Of a stretch of DNA of 64,000 nt, positions 1 to 11,566 are shown one piece after another. Source of the stretch: Lichtheimia corymbifera B2541 (lineage: Eukaryota; Mucoromycota; Mucoromycetes; Mucorales; Lichtheimiaceae); the NCBI GenBank assembly GCA_000697475.1, contig JNEU01000934.1:33471-97470 (forward strand), written 5' to 3'. The notes below the pieces were generated by a model. The model was not told where the DNA came from, searched no databases, and saw nothing but the letters and a program-made list of their open reading frames with translations. Position 1 is the stretch's first letter. Each line of letters starts with the position of its first letter. Both the position numbers and the translations under genes were made by a program.

Positions 1-154
1 GTTTCTTTGTTTGTGGCGATCATGAACATCTCCTAAGAGGGTTAATGATGATTGGGAATTACTTAACTCCGCATGCATGGATGGTTTGCATCTGCTCATT
101 TTTTTTTCACGTTTCACGTTTCGCTCTCTTTCTTTTTCCCCAGCTTTTCTCATC

Positions 155-884
155 ATGAATAATTACGTTACACGCGCTGCTCTTGGCAAAGTAGCCGACC
201 ATGTTCAAGGCAAACCATCGATTGCGGAAACGGATCCTGAAATTCGAGCAGCTATGGAGACTGCTGTATCAACTACCAAGAAACACTGGTGGAAGAAACG
301 TCCCCAAGCAGACATCATATTGAGTGCTCATGATCGCCAAATACTGAGAACAGTCAAGAAACGAGCGTGGTATCTGGATCGTGGATGCAAATGTTGTTGT
401 CTACAAGTAGGATTGGATGGCGTTGTTGGTATGTTGATGATGATGATGATGGCACAGCCTTCGTGATGATGATGATGATGATACTCACATGGAAACGAGA
501 AAAGGCTTGATCCCAGTAGTAGGAGACCTTATCGGTGTCCTTTTGGCTTTACACCTTGTAAAGGTCGCGTGTCGCGCAGATTTACCCAATCATATTATTG
601 CCAAGATGCTAGTCAACGTGTTTATTGATTTTATGCAAGTGTGCTTTCAAAGTTGAGTGATACATTACACTAACGCACCTATCCTTCCATCCAGTCTCGG
701 ATTGACTCCGATAGCAGGTGATGTAATGGATGTGCTTTACCAATGCAACTGGCGAAATGCCATGATCCTAGAAGAATACTTGTTCCTTCGACGTCGTGAT
801 GAGATTAGAGCTGAACAAGGTGCTGCAGGTTATGGAAGTACAGGAAGTATCTTTATTTCCAAAAACGACAATAACGACAAATAA
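155..884 (+). CDS. DUF4112 domain protein
   Basis: Three exons (155-428, about 505-640, 695-884) join in phase to a 199-residue protein. The start is the ATG opening MNNYVTRAALG; an in-frame ATG at 77 lies in the pyrimidine-rich leader and is less likely. The family signature occurs twice: GLIPVVGDL near residue 93 and GLTPIAGDVMDVL near residue 138, followed by NWRNAMILEEYL. This is the small membrane-associated DUF4112 (PF13430) pattern. The two Gly/Pro-rich segments are hydrophobic enough to insert in or across a membrane. The biochemical function of the family is not known. The donor of intron 2 is the weakest point: GTGTGC at 639 or GTGCTT at 641, and only the second keeps the frame. The intron 1 region carries a (GAT)n run. 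Confidence 0.8.
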
Positions 885-1511
885 ATTTAAGATCCGGTGG
901 TAAAAAGACAAATTGTTAGTGAGCATTGCGAATAGCAAGAGCAATGATACGACTTACTTCTACCGGGCACGAGGCCCTACCCACCCGTCTTGATGGGTCC
1001 TATCTTGTAACAAAATTCCTCTTGTGCGGATGGAGGGACACACGAACTGAATCTTGATGACGATGGAATTATGCTGAAAGATGTATGACAGACAGCACCA
1101 CCGGACGACAGCCATTACAACCAAAAAACGAAGACGCCACAAGAAAAAAACGACAAGGACAAGCCGGAAAAAAACCTCCTTCATGTGGTTTGAAATCAGC
1201 GAATATTAGATGAAATGAAACTGTGTAAAGAAAAAATCACCACTGAAGTATCACGGCCTTTTATATGCAAAATGCTGTGAGATATGTAAAGGGGAAATAG
1301 TCGTCGTATTGGTAAACAGTAATGAAGGAGAGGTTGTCTGTGTGGTGTATCCTATAACGGTAATACCTTATTCTTTGTCTGGAGATCAGTGGTATACATA
1401 AACCATGAGACCGGTGCAAAGGTCACCTAGTATGGTATGTTTCCGGCGAATAACCATATTAATAAATCCAATGCATAAAGCCATCTAAGAAGAAAATCTC
1501 GGGGTTCCGGG
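885..1511. other. intergenic region, no gene seen
   Basis: No frame shows family-like protein and no structural RNA is visible. It contains the 3' flank of the DUF4112 gene and A/T-rich filler up to the repeat block. A 74-residue minus-strand ORF near 1184 is hydrophobic low-complexity sequence and looks incidental. Confidence 0.5.
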
Positions 1512-2030
1512 TTATATGGTTGGCCGTTTTAGTAAACCGAAGATGTATTCTCGATTCCTTGCACGTTTACGATCGTCCAACCAATGGGTATTACAGTCAT
1601 TTAAGGAGATTGAGAAGGAAAACCTTGGTATTGAGATTGATCGTTTTAGTAAACAAGGAAATAAGATGTATAGTTTCCTGAGAGTACGTAGTCGAAAATG
1701 CACAAAGCCCGCCGTCTACGATCTTCCAACCAATGGATGTTGCAGTCATTTGAGAAGGAAACCTTGGTACTGAAGATAATGAAGTTGGCTATTTTAGTAA
1801 ACAAAGAGATCCGCGGGTTTTTTCATAGCACGCAGTCGAAAATACATGAAGGTGGGCGTTTGCGATCCTCCAACCAATGGATGTTACAATCATTTAAGAA
1901 CGACTTTTTACTTTGTTGGTAACTTGAAATGGCGATGTTAATTTTCAGCTCTTCATGCATAAGGGCTAAACACACATGCAGTTGGTTGTTTTTGATCCGC
2001 CAACCAATGATTGATGTAATGCTTCAACTT
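1512..2030. repeat. degenerate tandem repeat, about 145 bp unit
   Basis: The core TCCAACCAATGG followed by TRTTRCAGTCATTT recurs near 1577, 1724 and 1869, and a weaker copy (GCCAACCAATG) near 1997. Spacings are about 147, 145 and 128 bp. Between cores a second shared block recurs (GTTTTAGTAAAC, then AGTCGAAAAT.CA). About four units are present, the first incomplete, and they diverge from one another by substitutions and small indels. Because of the regular period each unit gives short ORFs in the same frame, but these do not resemble any protein family. CCAAT lies inside the core, so a protein-binding array is possible but unproved. Confidence 0.8.
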
Positions 2031-2764
2031 CGAAACTAAACACCTGCCTCCTTACACTTTGATAGCATTAACAACAAGCGATATGACGTCTCCTGCAGCA
2101 GCCTGCACCCACCACGCGACCACTTTTCCTTGTAAACACTCCAAGAAGCAACCAAGCTAAACCGAGAACCAGAAAGGAAGATAGTTACTTTTCCTTCAAT
2201 GCTGTATTACCAATACTACTTTAATCTACGATTGAATAGCTTTTAGAATACAGAGCAAATCCATTCGGATATAGTGCATAATAGACGTGAATGTTAGGGG
2301 AAGTAAAGTTAAAACAGATAACAGGGACCTGATACAACCTTGCAACTAATATTCTCCCTTAGAAAACCCTATGGAAAGTTGCACTATGTCAGGTTTTCTA
2401 GATCTGAATATTAACCAGCGATTTGGAAGATCCAGAAAAAGCTCCATTAGGGGTGGTCATGCTGGATGTTGGTTGGAGCTCTGGGGGACTTGGATGTAGT
2501 ACAGCCAACTATGATTGGATAGGCAATCCTTGATGCGAGAATCTCACGGGGTAACTAAACAAATCTTTGTGTTTGTTTAGTATGATGTGGCGTTTTCGTG
2601 GTACAAAGAGCATCCCAAAATAAGAATGGATGCAGCAAAGACAATGAAATGGACGTATACATGGAACTACATTATCGAAAACAAATCATCCTCCTTTCCG
2701 AACCAAACCATCCGCACAAAGAACTCTTTTAAAGGATAATGACTCTCTTGAATGAGAACATAAG
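2031..2764. other. intergenic region upstream of acidic protein gene
   Basis: Nothing coding is recognised. It lies between the tandem repeat and the gene that starts at 2765 and presumably includes that gene's promoter; no clear TATA box was picked out. Confidence 0.4.
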
Positions 2765-4624
2765 ATGTTCTCAGCTTCTACGATACAATCAATGAATGGC
2801 AACGATTCTGATTCCTCTGACGACGACTGGGTAATCACCGAAACAGCCACCGATCTGTCAACCTCTATGACAACATCCTCGTCGCCTCTATTTGCTACTA
2901 TACGAACTATCCAATCATCATTATGCACGAGCCAACATACTGAAGACACATTCCTATCACAATGGACCACAGAGATCAGCTATATCAACCAAAAACAATT
3001 GGAATCGATATGTTCATCGATGGATGGCCATCTTCTTGTGCGACGATTGGTCGATGCGTTCAACAATACAGAGGCCTTCTTACGGATTAAAGATACAAAC
3101 AAAGCCAAAACATCGTTTGATACCAGACTCAGTGAATCGCTTCATCTATGTAGCGATCCAGGATGTTTCATATTGGTAAAGGAACAGAGAAGATTATATG
3201 CCGTTACCAAATCTAACGAATGTGATATAGGATTTCATCCGGGCAACGGATTCTTATCTTTCTCAGTACCAAGATCCTGATTCGACATCCATATTTTGTC
3301 GATACATTATCCAGTCCGCGTGTCAAGCTTATCAAACATTCCTGGATACGCCACTCAACCAGTACAAGGAACCAAACAAGAACCACATTATTTTATCAAC
3401 AACGACGACGACATTGAGTCAATCAGAGGAAATGGATATATTCTCTTTTACCGATGATGATGAACCCAACCTTATTTCTTTTGATGATGAGGACGATGAT
3501 CCACTATCAATCAAACCGAATAACGACTTGGATGTGACGATCACTGAGATATTGAGCTCCAGCGATGAAGAAGAGGATCAAACTGACGAGGATGACGATG
3601 AGGATGATATTGAAAATGGCCTGGCCAAGTTTACTTTTGCGGATCTTATGGATATCCCAGTTGAGATACTAGAACGGCATGTTTTGAAATACGCACATCA
3701 GGTTTCATGTATCCGTCTTCTCGAGGTGATCTCATCACCCATTCCTATCTATTATGCGATGGGCGTATTCAAATTACATTCCATGATGGCGCATGACTGT
3801 GATTATGAGGAAGAAGGTGTACGATTATGCCAGATGCTTATGCAGCACAAGCACTACGATGAAGCGATTTCATGCATACGTCGACTTGATCTTTTTCACG
3901 AATTCCCGGTGGAGCAAATGGCTGGAGATATGATATCCAATGGAATGTCGCATATCGTGCCAGTCTATGTCAGTGGCCATGAAGCATTGCAGCGGCAGTT
4001 ACTCGATTACATCAATAGACAGCTTCGGTATACATTTGCTGGATCACTAGGCATTGTGTCTGAAGGTACATATATTGGTATAGCCACAATCTCCCTTCAT
4101 GTGACTAATAAGTATGTATCGTGATAGAACATCTCAGAGACTTGGAGAGTGATCAACAAAGGATACCACCATTACCTCGTTTGGAGAAACGCCGATTTCA
4201 AAAGGATTTGAGAAGATGTTGCGACAAGATTATGCGAGAATTGAATGACCAACCGACAGCATATTATTTCATATGGCTTTCCCAGCAATACACGTGTTTG
4301 AGATGGCTCATTACGAAGAGGGCCAATCAACAATCAGCAGAGAACGACTATTCAGTACCCAGCAGCTCTAATTATAGCGGTCTCATTGATCTTATCACAG
4401 CGAATGATCCTGCACTTGCTAAGCTCGCCATCAAAGAGCTTGTTGATTTCGGTGATCCCGCGGCAGCAACCTATTTTGCAAGACGCTTGAACCAACAACA
4501 ATTCCTTGTTCAATGCTATCAACGACCAGTACAAGATCGTGCGGTGGGGGACGACATCCCCGATCCCTTCACCAACCATGCATTTTCTCATCCTGAGCAA
4601 GATCTTTTTTCAGTTTTGATCTAA
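2765..4624 (+). CDS. acidic hypothetical protein, possibly Mut-7/EXD3 N-terminal-like
   Basis: Exons 2765-3175, 3231-4065 and 4128-4624 join in phase (introns 55 and 62 bp, both with CTAAC/CTAAT-like branch sites) to 580 residues. The first 270 residues are Ser/Thr-rich and strongly acidic (runs such as DDEDDDP and TDEDDDEDD). The second half is helical, with repeated 'KHYDEAISCIRRLDLFHEF' and 'ALAKLAIKELVDFGDPAAA' type segments. These resemble the helical-repeat N-terminus of Mut-7/EXD3-type 3'-5' exonuclease proteins. No DEDDy exonuclease domain follows: the reading frame ends and AATAAA occurs about 20 bp later, at 4640. It could be a stand-alone regulator, a truncated Mut-7 relative, or unrelated. 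The splice structure is firm; the family call is weak. Confidence 0.65.
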
Positions 4625-4763
4625 AGGTGTCTATACCACAATAAAAATGAAAGCTTTTATATAATACTGAACACCAGAATTATCGATTTGTGTAGCAACC
4701 TGTCAAAGATGTGTTCGTGTAACGACCACGCGCGATTTCATTAAGCTCTCCATCTTTCCGTTA

Positions 4764-4928
4764 ATGCAGCCAACATCATCCACTAGGATAAAGCAACTCC
4801 GTCACGCTACAGCATGTAGGCGAGTCAATCATAGATTGGTTGAACAAATCCAGGAGCTGTTGATCCGCATTGATGTGCACGGACTTGATAGATGCCAATC
4901 CCACCACAGGAAACTAACGTATGCATAG
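4764..4928 (+). CDS. short ORF with weak BAG-domain resemblance
   Basis: A 54-residue ORF starts at ATG 4764 and is open through 'VEQIQELLIRIDVHG' and 'HHRKLT', ending at TAG after a possible GTATGC donor. The pattern 'LL.(K/R)(L/I)D......R..RK' recalls the third helix of BAG (Hsp70-binding) domains. No downstream exon completing such a domain was found, so this may be a lone exon, a relic or chance. Confidence 0.2.
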   Translation: MQPTSSTRIKQLRHATACRRVNHRLVEQIQELLIRIDVHGLDRCQSHHRKLTYA

Positions 4929-5499
4929 CTTAATTACAAGGAATGTATTCAGTGGTTGTTATTATTGACTCAAGCGTATAGGCTATTGTTGAGGTCCATG
5001 TGTGCATATCAGTAACTATAGCAAGCGGGGTGGGTTGTAGTGCACAAATTGGGAAGTGCGAGGAACATCAAGGAGCCCCTTCTTCACACGCAATTCACAA
5101 ACCAAGGTAAGCTTGTCTCCATTCCCCACCTACAACGCATTAACGGCTGCCATTCCTTTCATTGTACAGCCTCAACTGGGTGAACAGGTGGTCAATGATG
5201 ACTCTTTTCGGCTGCAGCATTCGAAAACAAGGACGCGCGCGATCGACGATGACTCAAGCTTCCGTTCCAATACAAAAGGTACGTTGAATCGCTGCAACTC
5301 TTTTGCTATTCAAGTTGGATATTGTGGTACTAATGTTCACGTGTAGATTACTGTTCTCTCGTTTATACAAGATCTAATGGGGTGTCGCGTGTGTTCATTC
5401 CTAAGCTGTTCACAACATGAAGTCTTTACACTGCTTCCTTTGGGTATGCTGACAAGCAGACGCGTTTAGACTGGTTTTCCTTGTTATCTTACAATGCGC

Positions 5500-8400
5500 T
5501 CATGGTAGATTGAACATGTTGGATGAGGGTACATCTGGCAGCAACAAGATATCGATTTCAAAGCAAGAACGCTGCATGGTTGGCTCAATGGTATGCAGGG
5601 TGTTGGATCTACAAGCAGGAACACTTAATTAACCAGCCTTACAATGAAACAACAGCAGCAGCACATACTGGATCGGTTGGATACAAGGCTATTTGCAAGC
5701 ATCAAGAAATGGTATGGGAATGCCACAAGGTAAAGTGATCATTTTAGGATTTCTCACCTTCAAGTGCACTGATGGAAGAAATAGAATGGCACAAACATCT
5801 CTTTCGGCGATATAATCATTATCACAGCAGCACGTCAAGGGATGGAGTGTACTGTCTTAAGGGGGAAGGCCACGGTGTGTTAGCGGAAATCATGTCCGGC
5901 TCATGGTGCGACTTCGGTTTAAAAATGCATCCCCTGATCGGTATTGGAGAACAAAGTATATGCTCCACCCTTTGCAGGGCTATACTTTACTCGACTTGGA
6001 GAGATGGTGGTTATCTTCATGGCAACGTGGCTGGACCCACGGCAAGTGGTTGATAAGTCAGCTGGGGAGGGGCTCATATGGGTCACCTGAAACCGGCGTT
6101 TTGATGCCACGTTCCTCCGGGAGGCTAGAAGGCAGTGCGGGTGCTTCATTCCTTAGCTGTGCGCTTTTATTATTACTTTTACATCCTGATGGTCTATTTG
6201 GTTCCAAGTCTACATGATGATTGGGTAATTCTGGTATGTATGAGTATGATGATTTCTGGAAAACTTTGCTGAAACGTCTGATATTATTTAGAGGGACCAC
6301 TGCAGAGTGCTACTTGTCTTTGGGTGCTTTGGAGTTTACAAGATCACGCCTATGATTGCTAAGTATTGTTGGGTGGGATTGGAAAACTTCGTTTACCGTG
6401 CATCTTTTATATGTAGTGAGCCATGTCAGCCATAAGGAAGAAAAGTGTTTATATGGTGGCACTGATCTTCATTCCGTTCCTGGTCGTTGGTTGCCAAGCA
6501 ACGGGCGATTTCTCTGAAGGGTGTCAGCCAGTGCACGACTCTTGCGGTGGATTGTATCATTCAATAAGCAACAGCATCCATATTATCGGTGTCATCTCAA
6601 GCTTTATCTCGTTATTTGGTGCTTCTTGTTATCGGCAATTGGGTGGACACCTTGTATATCTTTGGTGTCAGCAAACTTTCCACGTCCTGGCGGTTTGGAT
6701 GATCGGCGATTCCTTTGATGCACGGCTGCCATTAAACGTCTCTTATGAATGGATCATGTCATCAACAAGCAGTAAGAGTCTACGTCGACATCTTTAGTGA
6801 TACCAAGGACATCTATACATCTCTCCAAGCTTGTCGCCAATCCTTTGAAGGTATCTAACTTCGCATGCCTGTTATCGGTGGATCATATCAGCAACAAGCA
6901 AGGCGCAGCAGCAATGAACAGCAGAGTCTATATCTTTAGTGTCAACACCATTTACTCGATTCTCTGGTGGTTCTCGTTATTGGCCAATTGCTTTCAAAAG
7001 CATTCTGCAGCGCATGTCTCTTATGGGTGTATCACATCAGCAGCAAGCAAGGATGTCCATTTATCTTTTTGGTGCTATCAAGGTTTATCTCCCTTCCTTT
7101 GGAGATAAATTGGTATGCATATCATTGGATCTGCAATACAAGTGCTATCTATTAACGAGCTTTATGATAGAACAGCAGCATGATATGGCTGGCACGGAGA
7201 TACAGTTTTATTTGAAGGAAGGACGCTGTTGAGAATTACTACAAGGTAAGAGTATTCGTCGTGGGATGTCTCGCATGCATGTGCACTTATGATGGAAGAT
7301 ATGGAATGACAGGATCAAGAAGGCTCTTCCTCGGTTATATCACTGGCACGTCAAGGATGTTATTGTACTGTGTGCTGCCTTGGGGAGACCATGCTGCCCC
7401 TTTCACATGTGCTCATGATGCTATGGCTTAGTCCAATTCAAATGCATCCTCTCACCACAGTTGCAGCGTGCGGATCCACGGCTCAGGTGGTGTCAAATTC
7501 GACTGATGAAGGACTTATATGGGTCACTGTTAAATTCGGTGTTTTGGCGCCATGCTTCCTTCGGGAGGGGGCTAGTAGACAGTACTGGTACCTTGGCATT
7601 CTTTGGCATTGTGCCCTTTTCTTATCATTATTGTTTCTGGCGGCGGGAATTCTAGCGGATCACTGTACCCTGATTAAGAGATTCGAGTACGTATTATCCA
7701 AAAGAGGTTTGGATACTTTTGTACTGACATGTGTCTTTTCTAGATGGATTATCTTGCATTGGAGTCGTCAGGATTACAGTCATCATTGTAAGTATCGTTC
7801 TATGTGTTTGGAAAATTGTTTACTGACGTGCATCTTTATAGGTGAATAATGTCATGGTCAAGGAGCGACGTCTATAGCAACCCTCAGTACCAGCTGGCCT
7901 TATTACATCGTTCGATTGTTCTCGTTACCACCTGTTGTACACTTCCGTTTATTTGCATCTGCAACAACAAGCAACATCTTTTATATCTTTCGTTGTCGTC
8001 AAGGTTTATCTCGTCCGATCGTGGTTCTGGTCGTCGACAATTCTTTTGATGGATATTCAGCTGTGCATGCATGTTATCGGTGGATCATATCAGCAACTAA
8101 CACAAGAAGTAGTAATAATGTGCAACAGAATCCATACCTTTAGTGTCAACAACATTACTCGATTCTCTGTGGATTTTCATCATTGGCCAATTACTTTCAT
8201 CAAGCGCATCCTACAGCGTACATCTCTTATGGGTGTGTCACGTCAGCAACAAGCTACAATGTGTGTGTGTCTTTTGGTGTTATCAACGTCTATCGAGCAC
8301 CCAAGGCAGCCGTCATCAAGCAACACTCCTTCCTCTGAAATAGCGGCTATGTATCAGTAATCGTTATTGCACGGGCATCTCTGCAGCAAGGAAACCGGCT

Positions 8401-8960
8401 TTGGGAGTGCGTAGCATCAAGCATTCTATATTTCCATATGGCCTGGGTAAGTATTGTTACTACTATCTCAAAGATAAACTAGTAATATGCGCATTCATGC
8501 GTCAATCATTCCATCAAGGCATATTTTACATACTTTTTGGTGCCATGAAGGTCTATTTGTTCTCCCTGGAGTTGTCAGTGCCAGGTCTTATTGCTTTAAA
8601 AGACGAAGATCAACATTCGAATTTTGGATGGATTTTTCATACGCAAGCAAACAATCTCTATTGCATCATTTTTTGGCTGTCGTTGTCAAGGATACCGTTT
8701 CCATGGTTTTACAAATCAGCTAACTGCAAGGCGTCTCTTTATTGGTGGATCTTTTGGGCAATGTTTCTTATCGGTACCGTGGCGTATATCATTTCTCAAA
8801 TACCTGTATGGATGCTATTTCATCAAGACCGGATTTATTTGTTGCAGTGCATGATGTGTCTCTGATGACGCCGACCCAAAAAGGTCGCTTGATGGTAGCA
8901 ACTACTCATATGGCGGATGTTTATTTGCTATGGGTAGAACGGGATGGTGCTTTGTAAAGC
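5500..8960. repeat. large degenerate direct-repeat region, no credible CDS
   Basis: Two long diverged copies can be aligned by eye. 5763-5870 (TGATGGAAGA.ATAGAATG ... CACGTCAAGG) matches 7280-7360. 6075-6190 (CATATGGGTCAC ... TTTGGCGC/TTTTGATGCCA ... GGGAGG) matches 7515-7650. 6350-6425 matches 7780-7855, and 6868-7090 matches 8067-8300. Offsets shrink from about 1.52 to 1.2 kb, so indels have accumulated. Inside each copy shorter words recur, for example ATCGGTGGATCATATCAGCAAC and TCTTATGGGTGT.TCAC.TCAGCA. The many 60-150 residue ORFs change frame between copies and show no conserved protein, which argues against coding. A decayed multicopy gene or a repetitive non-coding transcript are both possible. 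Confidence 0.7.
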
Positions 8961-10072
8961 ATCGTTGGCGGCTATGATTTACATGCGACAGTGAGGTCAG
9001 CCCTATCTTGGCCCTATCAATTGCATTTGAGGATTACTGCCTTAGCCGCTGGAAGTCAGACTGTCACTCGTCAACCTTGTGGTAGATATGGGATCATGTA
9101 TTGCTTTTTGCTCTTATGGATCGGCTTCTGTGTCATGTCCATGTCCACGTGTCTCCATGACAATGACCCAACGCTTACAACAAAGACTAAAGGTGGAACC
9201 TGAAGGATGACATGGGCGATACAAAGAAAGTCAAGCTGCCGTCATGAGAAGACACCGTTAGACCGCAGGCATCGATGTGAAGTGGGAAAGGGTTTTAGTA
9301 AGGAGAAAGAGGTTAAAAATGCATAGAGCGGAGCGCTCACGCGCTTTTTTTAGGCGAACCGTGGATAATATGAGTCGGGTCACAAATAAGCGCTGTGAAT
9401 CGGTTCCATGACCCAGCCAGCGGGATCCAATTTATCTGTAATGTTTCATTATCCTCTAAGCTTCCCTGGAAAAGAGCCCCTCCTCCCCCTAGATAATCGA
9501 CTAAATATATATACACCATGTACATGAATATGCAATAAGAACCAGTTACCGGTCAATAAATAAGGAAATTATCCGTGAGTAATGATGGTCAGCGTGGATA
9601 AAACGTGGATACCAGGATTTTATTTGTTGGTCTTATGTTATCGGTACCGCCAATCGGTGGTCGTACCAACAACATCTCTTTCTATTCTTTACTCGGTGTT
9701 CCAATCTGCTTGACAACAATTCCCACGCCCATTCTCATATATAATCAAGGCTCTTTGTACTAACACTATTATATACCCTTTCTTTCTATTTGTATTCGTA
9801 TCATCGTCAACGATTTTTGGTAAACATCAATAACAGTCTTTATGTGGTCCTGATATGAGGGTACTTATTTGGATCTTTTCTGTTTTCATCTGTTATGTAT
9901 CACGTTATAGCTTTAACCTGAAGTGGTCATTGGTGTTTACTGATACTGATATCTGGCTGTGTTCCTTTGTCGTCTTTGTGGTCGGTATAATCATATATAC
10001 ATTTAAAGGAGGTCTAGTCTGATAGGAATCGGGATTCTCTTGTAGGTGACATGAGTACCTTTGTGCCATTGT
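8961..10072. other. intergenic region
   Basis: No coding signal or RNA gene was recognised. It has a small GC-rich inverted segment near 9325 (GAGCGGAGCGCTC) and a TATATA-rich stretch at 9735-9785 that may be the old promoter of the broken F-box gene downstream. Confidence 0.4.
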
Positions 10073-11276
10073 ATACCATAGGAGATCAAGCTGTACATGA
10101 TACTCGCAATTCTGACCTATGAAGCTCGCCTTCTCGATCTTACTCCGTACTTTGCAGAGGATCGCGGCATGAATATGGTCGATGGTTTTCTAGACGGGAT
10201 ACTGACCACTATACTATCCGAGAAACTTATCACTTATACCACGTGTTAAGGGTATGCATCACAAGAACAACGCAATATCGACAACAGAATCTCGAAGCAC
10301 TTGCACGGATGACCCAGAAGGATGACGCGTTTGAAGTTGCAACACCTATGGCTTTAAGAGATTAATCATCAGCATTGGACGAAGTCTATGTTCGCGTGAT
10401 TCAAAACTACAAGCACCACTTGCATGAAATGGAAAGAAAGAATCAGCAGCATTCAATGATGACAGCACAAAAGTTGACTCCATCAAGATGCTTCCATATG
10501 ACATTGTAGCCAAAATGGTCCCCTATTTGTGGCATGCCGTTTCCAACACGGATGATGATGAGACACCTGCCTTTTTATGTGTATCCAAGCATTGGCGCAG
10601 AGCGATCCTTGAAGCTACACCTTTTCTTTTTTACCGTTTTCTGGATCGTGACCGCAACAAGGATCTTTCCATCCCATACCAATTCCGTATTCGAAGAATG
10701 GATATCGTTACCTATCACGTACCTTGTAGGCAAGTGCTTTGGTACGTGGTTGGTTACTTACAGCACCTGCGTATCGGTAAGGCCCTCTTTCGGTTTTTTT
10801 TCTCCATGTACCTCAAATGTCTAAAGTACAATGGAGACACAGATGATCGGATCCAATGACCACATGCATGGGATACCAGCATAGAACCAGGCATCCAAGA
10901 TATCCCAAGTACGTTGACGCTGCAGAAGAGTTGAATCAGGAGTTTTTACTAACACCAAACACGATAAAGGGCATCAATTTGGAATAGTCCACGAATCACT
11001 GTGAACAAACGAACCCTCTTCCAAACGGGACGATATTTTCGTATTTGGTGTCTTTATCATCAGACCTAGTGGAGTATGAAGATCACTTTTGATTTTGCCG
11101 TTACCATGATCGATAACGCTCCAAACCTTGAAACGATCGACAACCGGAGCATCATTCGGATTGATCCAGCACCAATCATTCTTAAGGCCACTTATCATGA
11201 GTTGATACCTTTATTGTGTCGTGATCAAGAATGGCTGCAAAGCAAGGCCAGGACAACAATTGATAAAAGATGACTT
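10073..11276 (+). pseudogene. decayed F-box/TPR(-LRR) protein gene
   Basis: Fragments in shifting frames match the Mucorales F-box family in which TPR-like helices precede an F-box and leucine-rich repeats. 10090-10240 reads 'LTYEARLLDLTPYFAEDRG'-like TPR helix. 10275-10445 reads 'LEALARMTQKDDAFEVAT' then an in-frame stop, then 'SALDEVYVRVIQNYKHH'. 10488-10859 reads an F-box-like start (MLPYDIVAKMVPYLW ... FLCVSKHWRRAILEATP). 11080-11270 reads an LRR-like 'MIDNAPNLETID' and 'HELIPLLCRDQEWLQ'. At least one internal stop and several frameshifts separate them, and the N-terminus is missing. The order of fragments is that of an intact relative, so this is a genuine relic rather than chance ORFs. 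Any product from the 10488 ATG would be a truncated F-box protein. Confidence 0.65.
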
Positions 11277-11412
11277 TTTACGAGAGATGAAAGATGATGA
11301 TTTATTTTTGGATACGATGCGTTCTTATATTGTATGGATGTAGATTCTAGACACGATGGGAGAGGGGAGGGAAAGTGAAGGAAAGGTGTGACCGGGCATT
11401 GTGTGTGATGTA

Positions 11413-11566
11413 TCAAAAGGAATGTCAAGGAAACATGGATGGAAATCATATGATGCGTCAAATGGTAAAGAAGTATATCCGAAGTGTGCCAAAAGGAATG
11501 TCGTGGAATCATGGATCAAGATCATGTGATCTTGTCAAAAGATAAAGAAGTATACCGACATTTGTC
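11413..11566. repeat. 76 bp tandem duplication
   Basis: AAAAGGAATGTC at 11415 recurs at 11491, and the following bases (GGAA.CATGGAT ... ATCAT.TGAT ... GTCAAA.G.TAAAGAAGTATA) align for the rest of the unit. There are two diverged copies in a gene-free region. Confidence 0.75.

Noticed and set aside
6423..6797. 124-residue ORF with a hydrophobic, signal-like start
   Set aside because: The aligned copy about 1.4 kb away does not keep the frame, so it is part of the repeat region rather than a gene.
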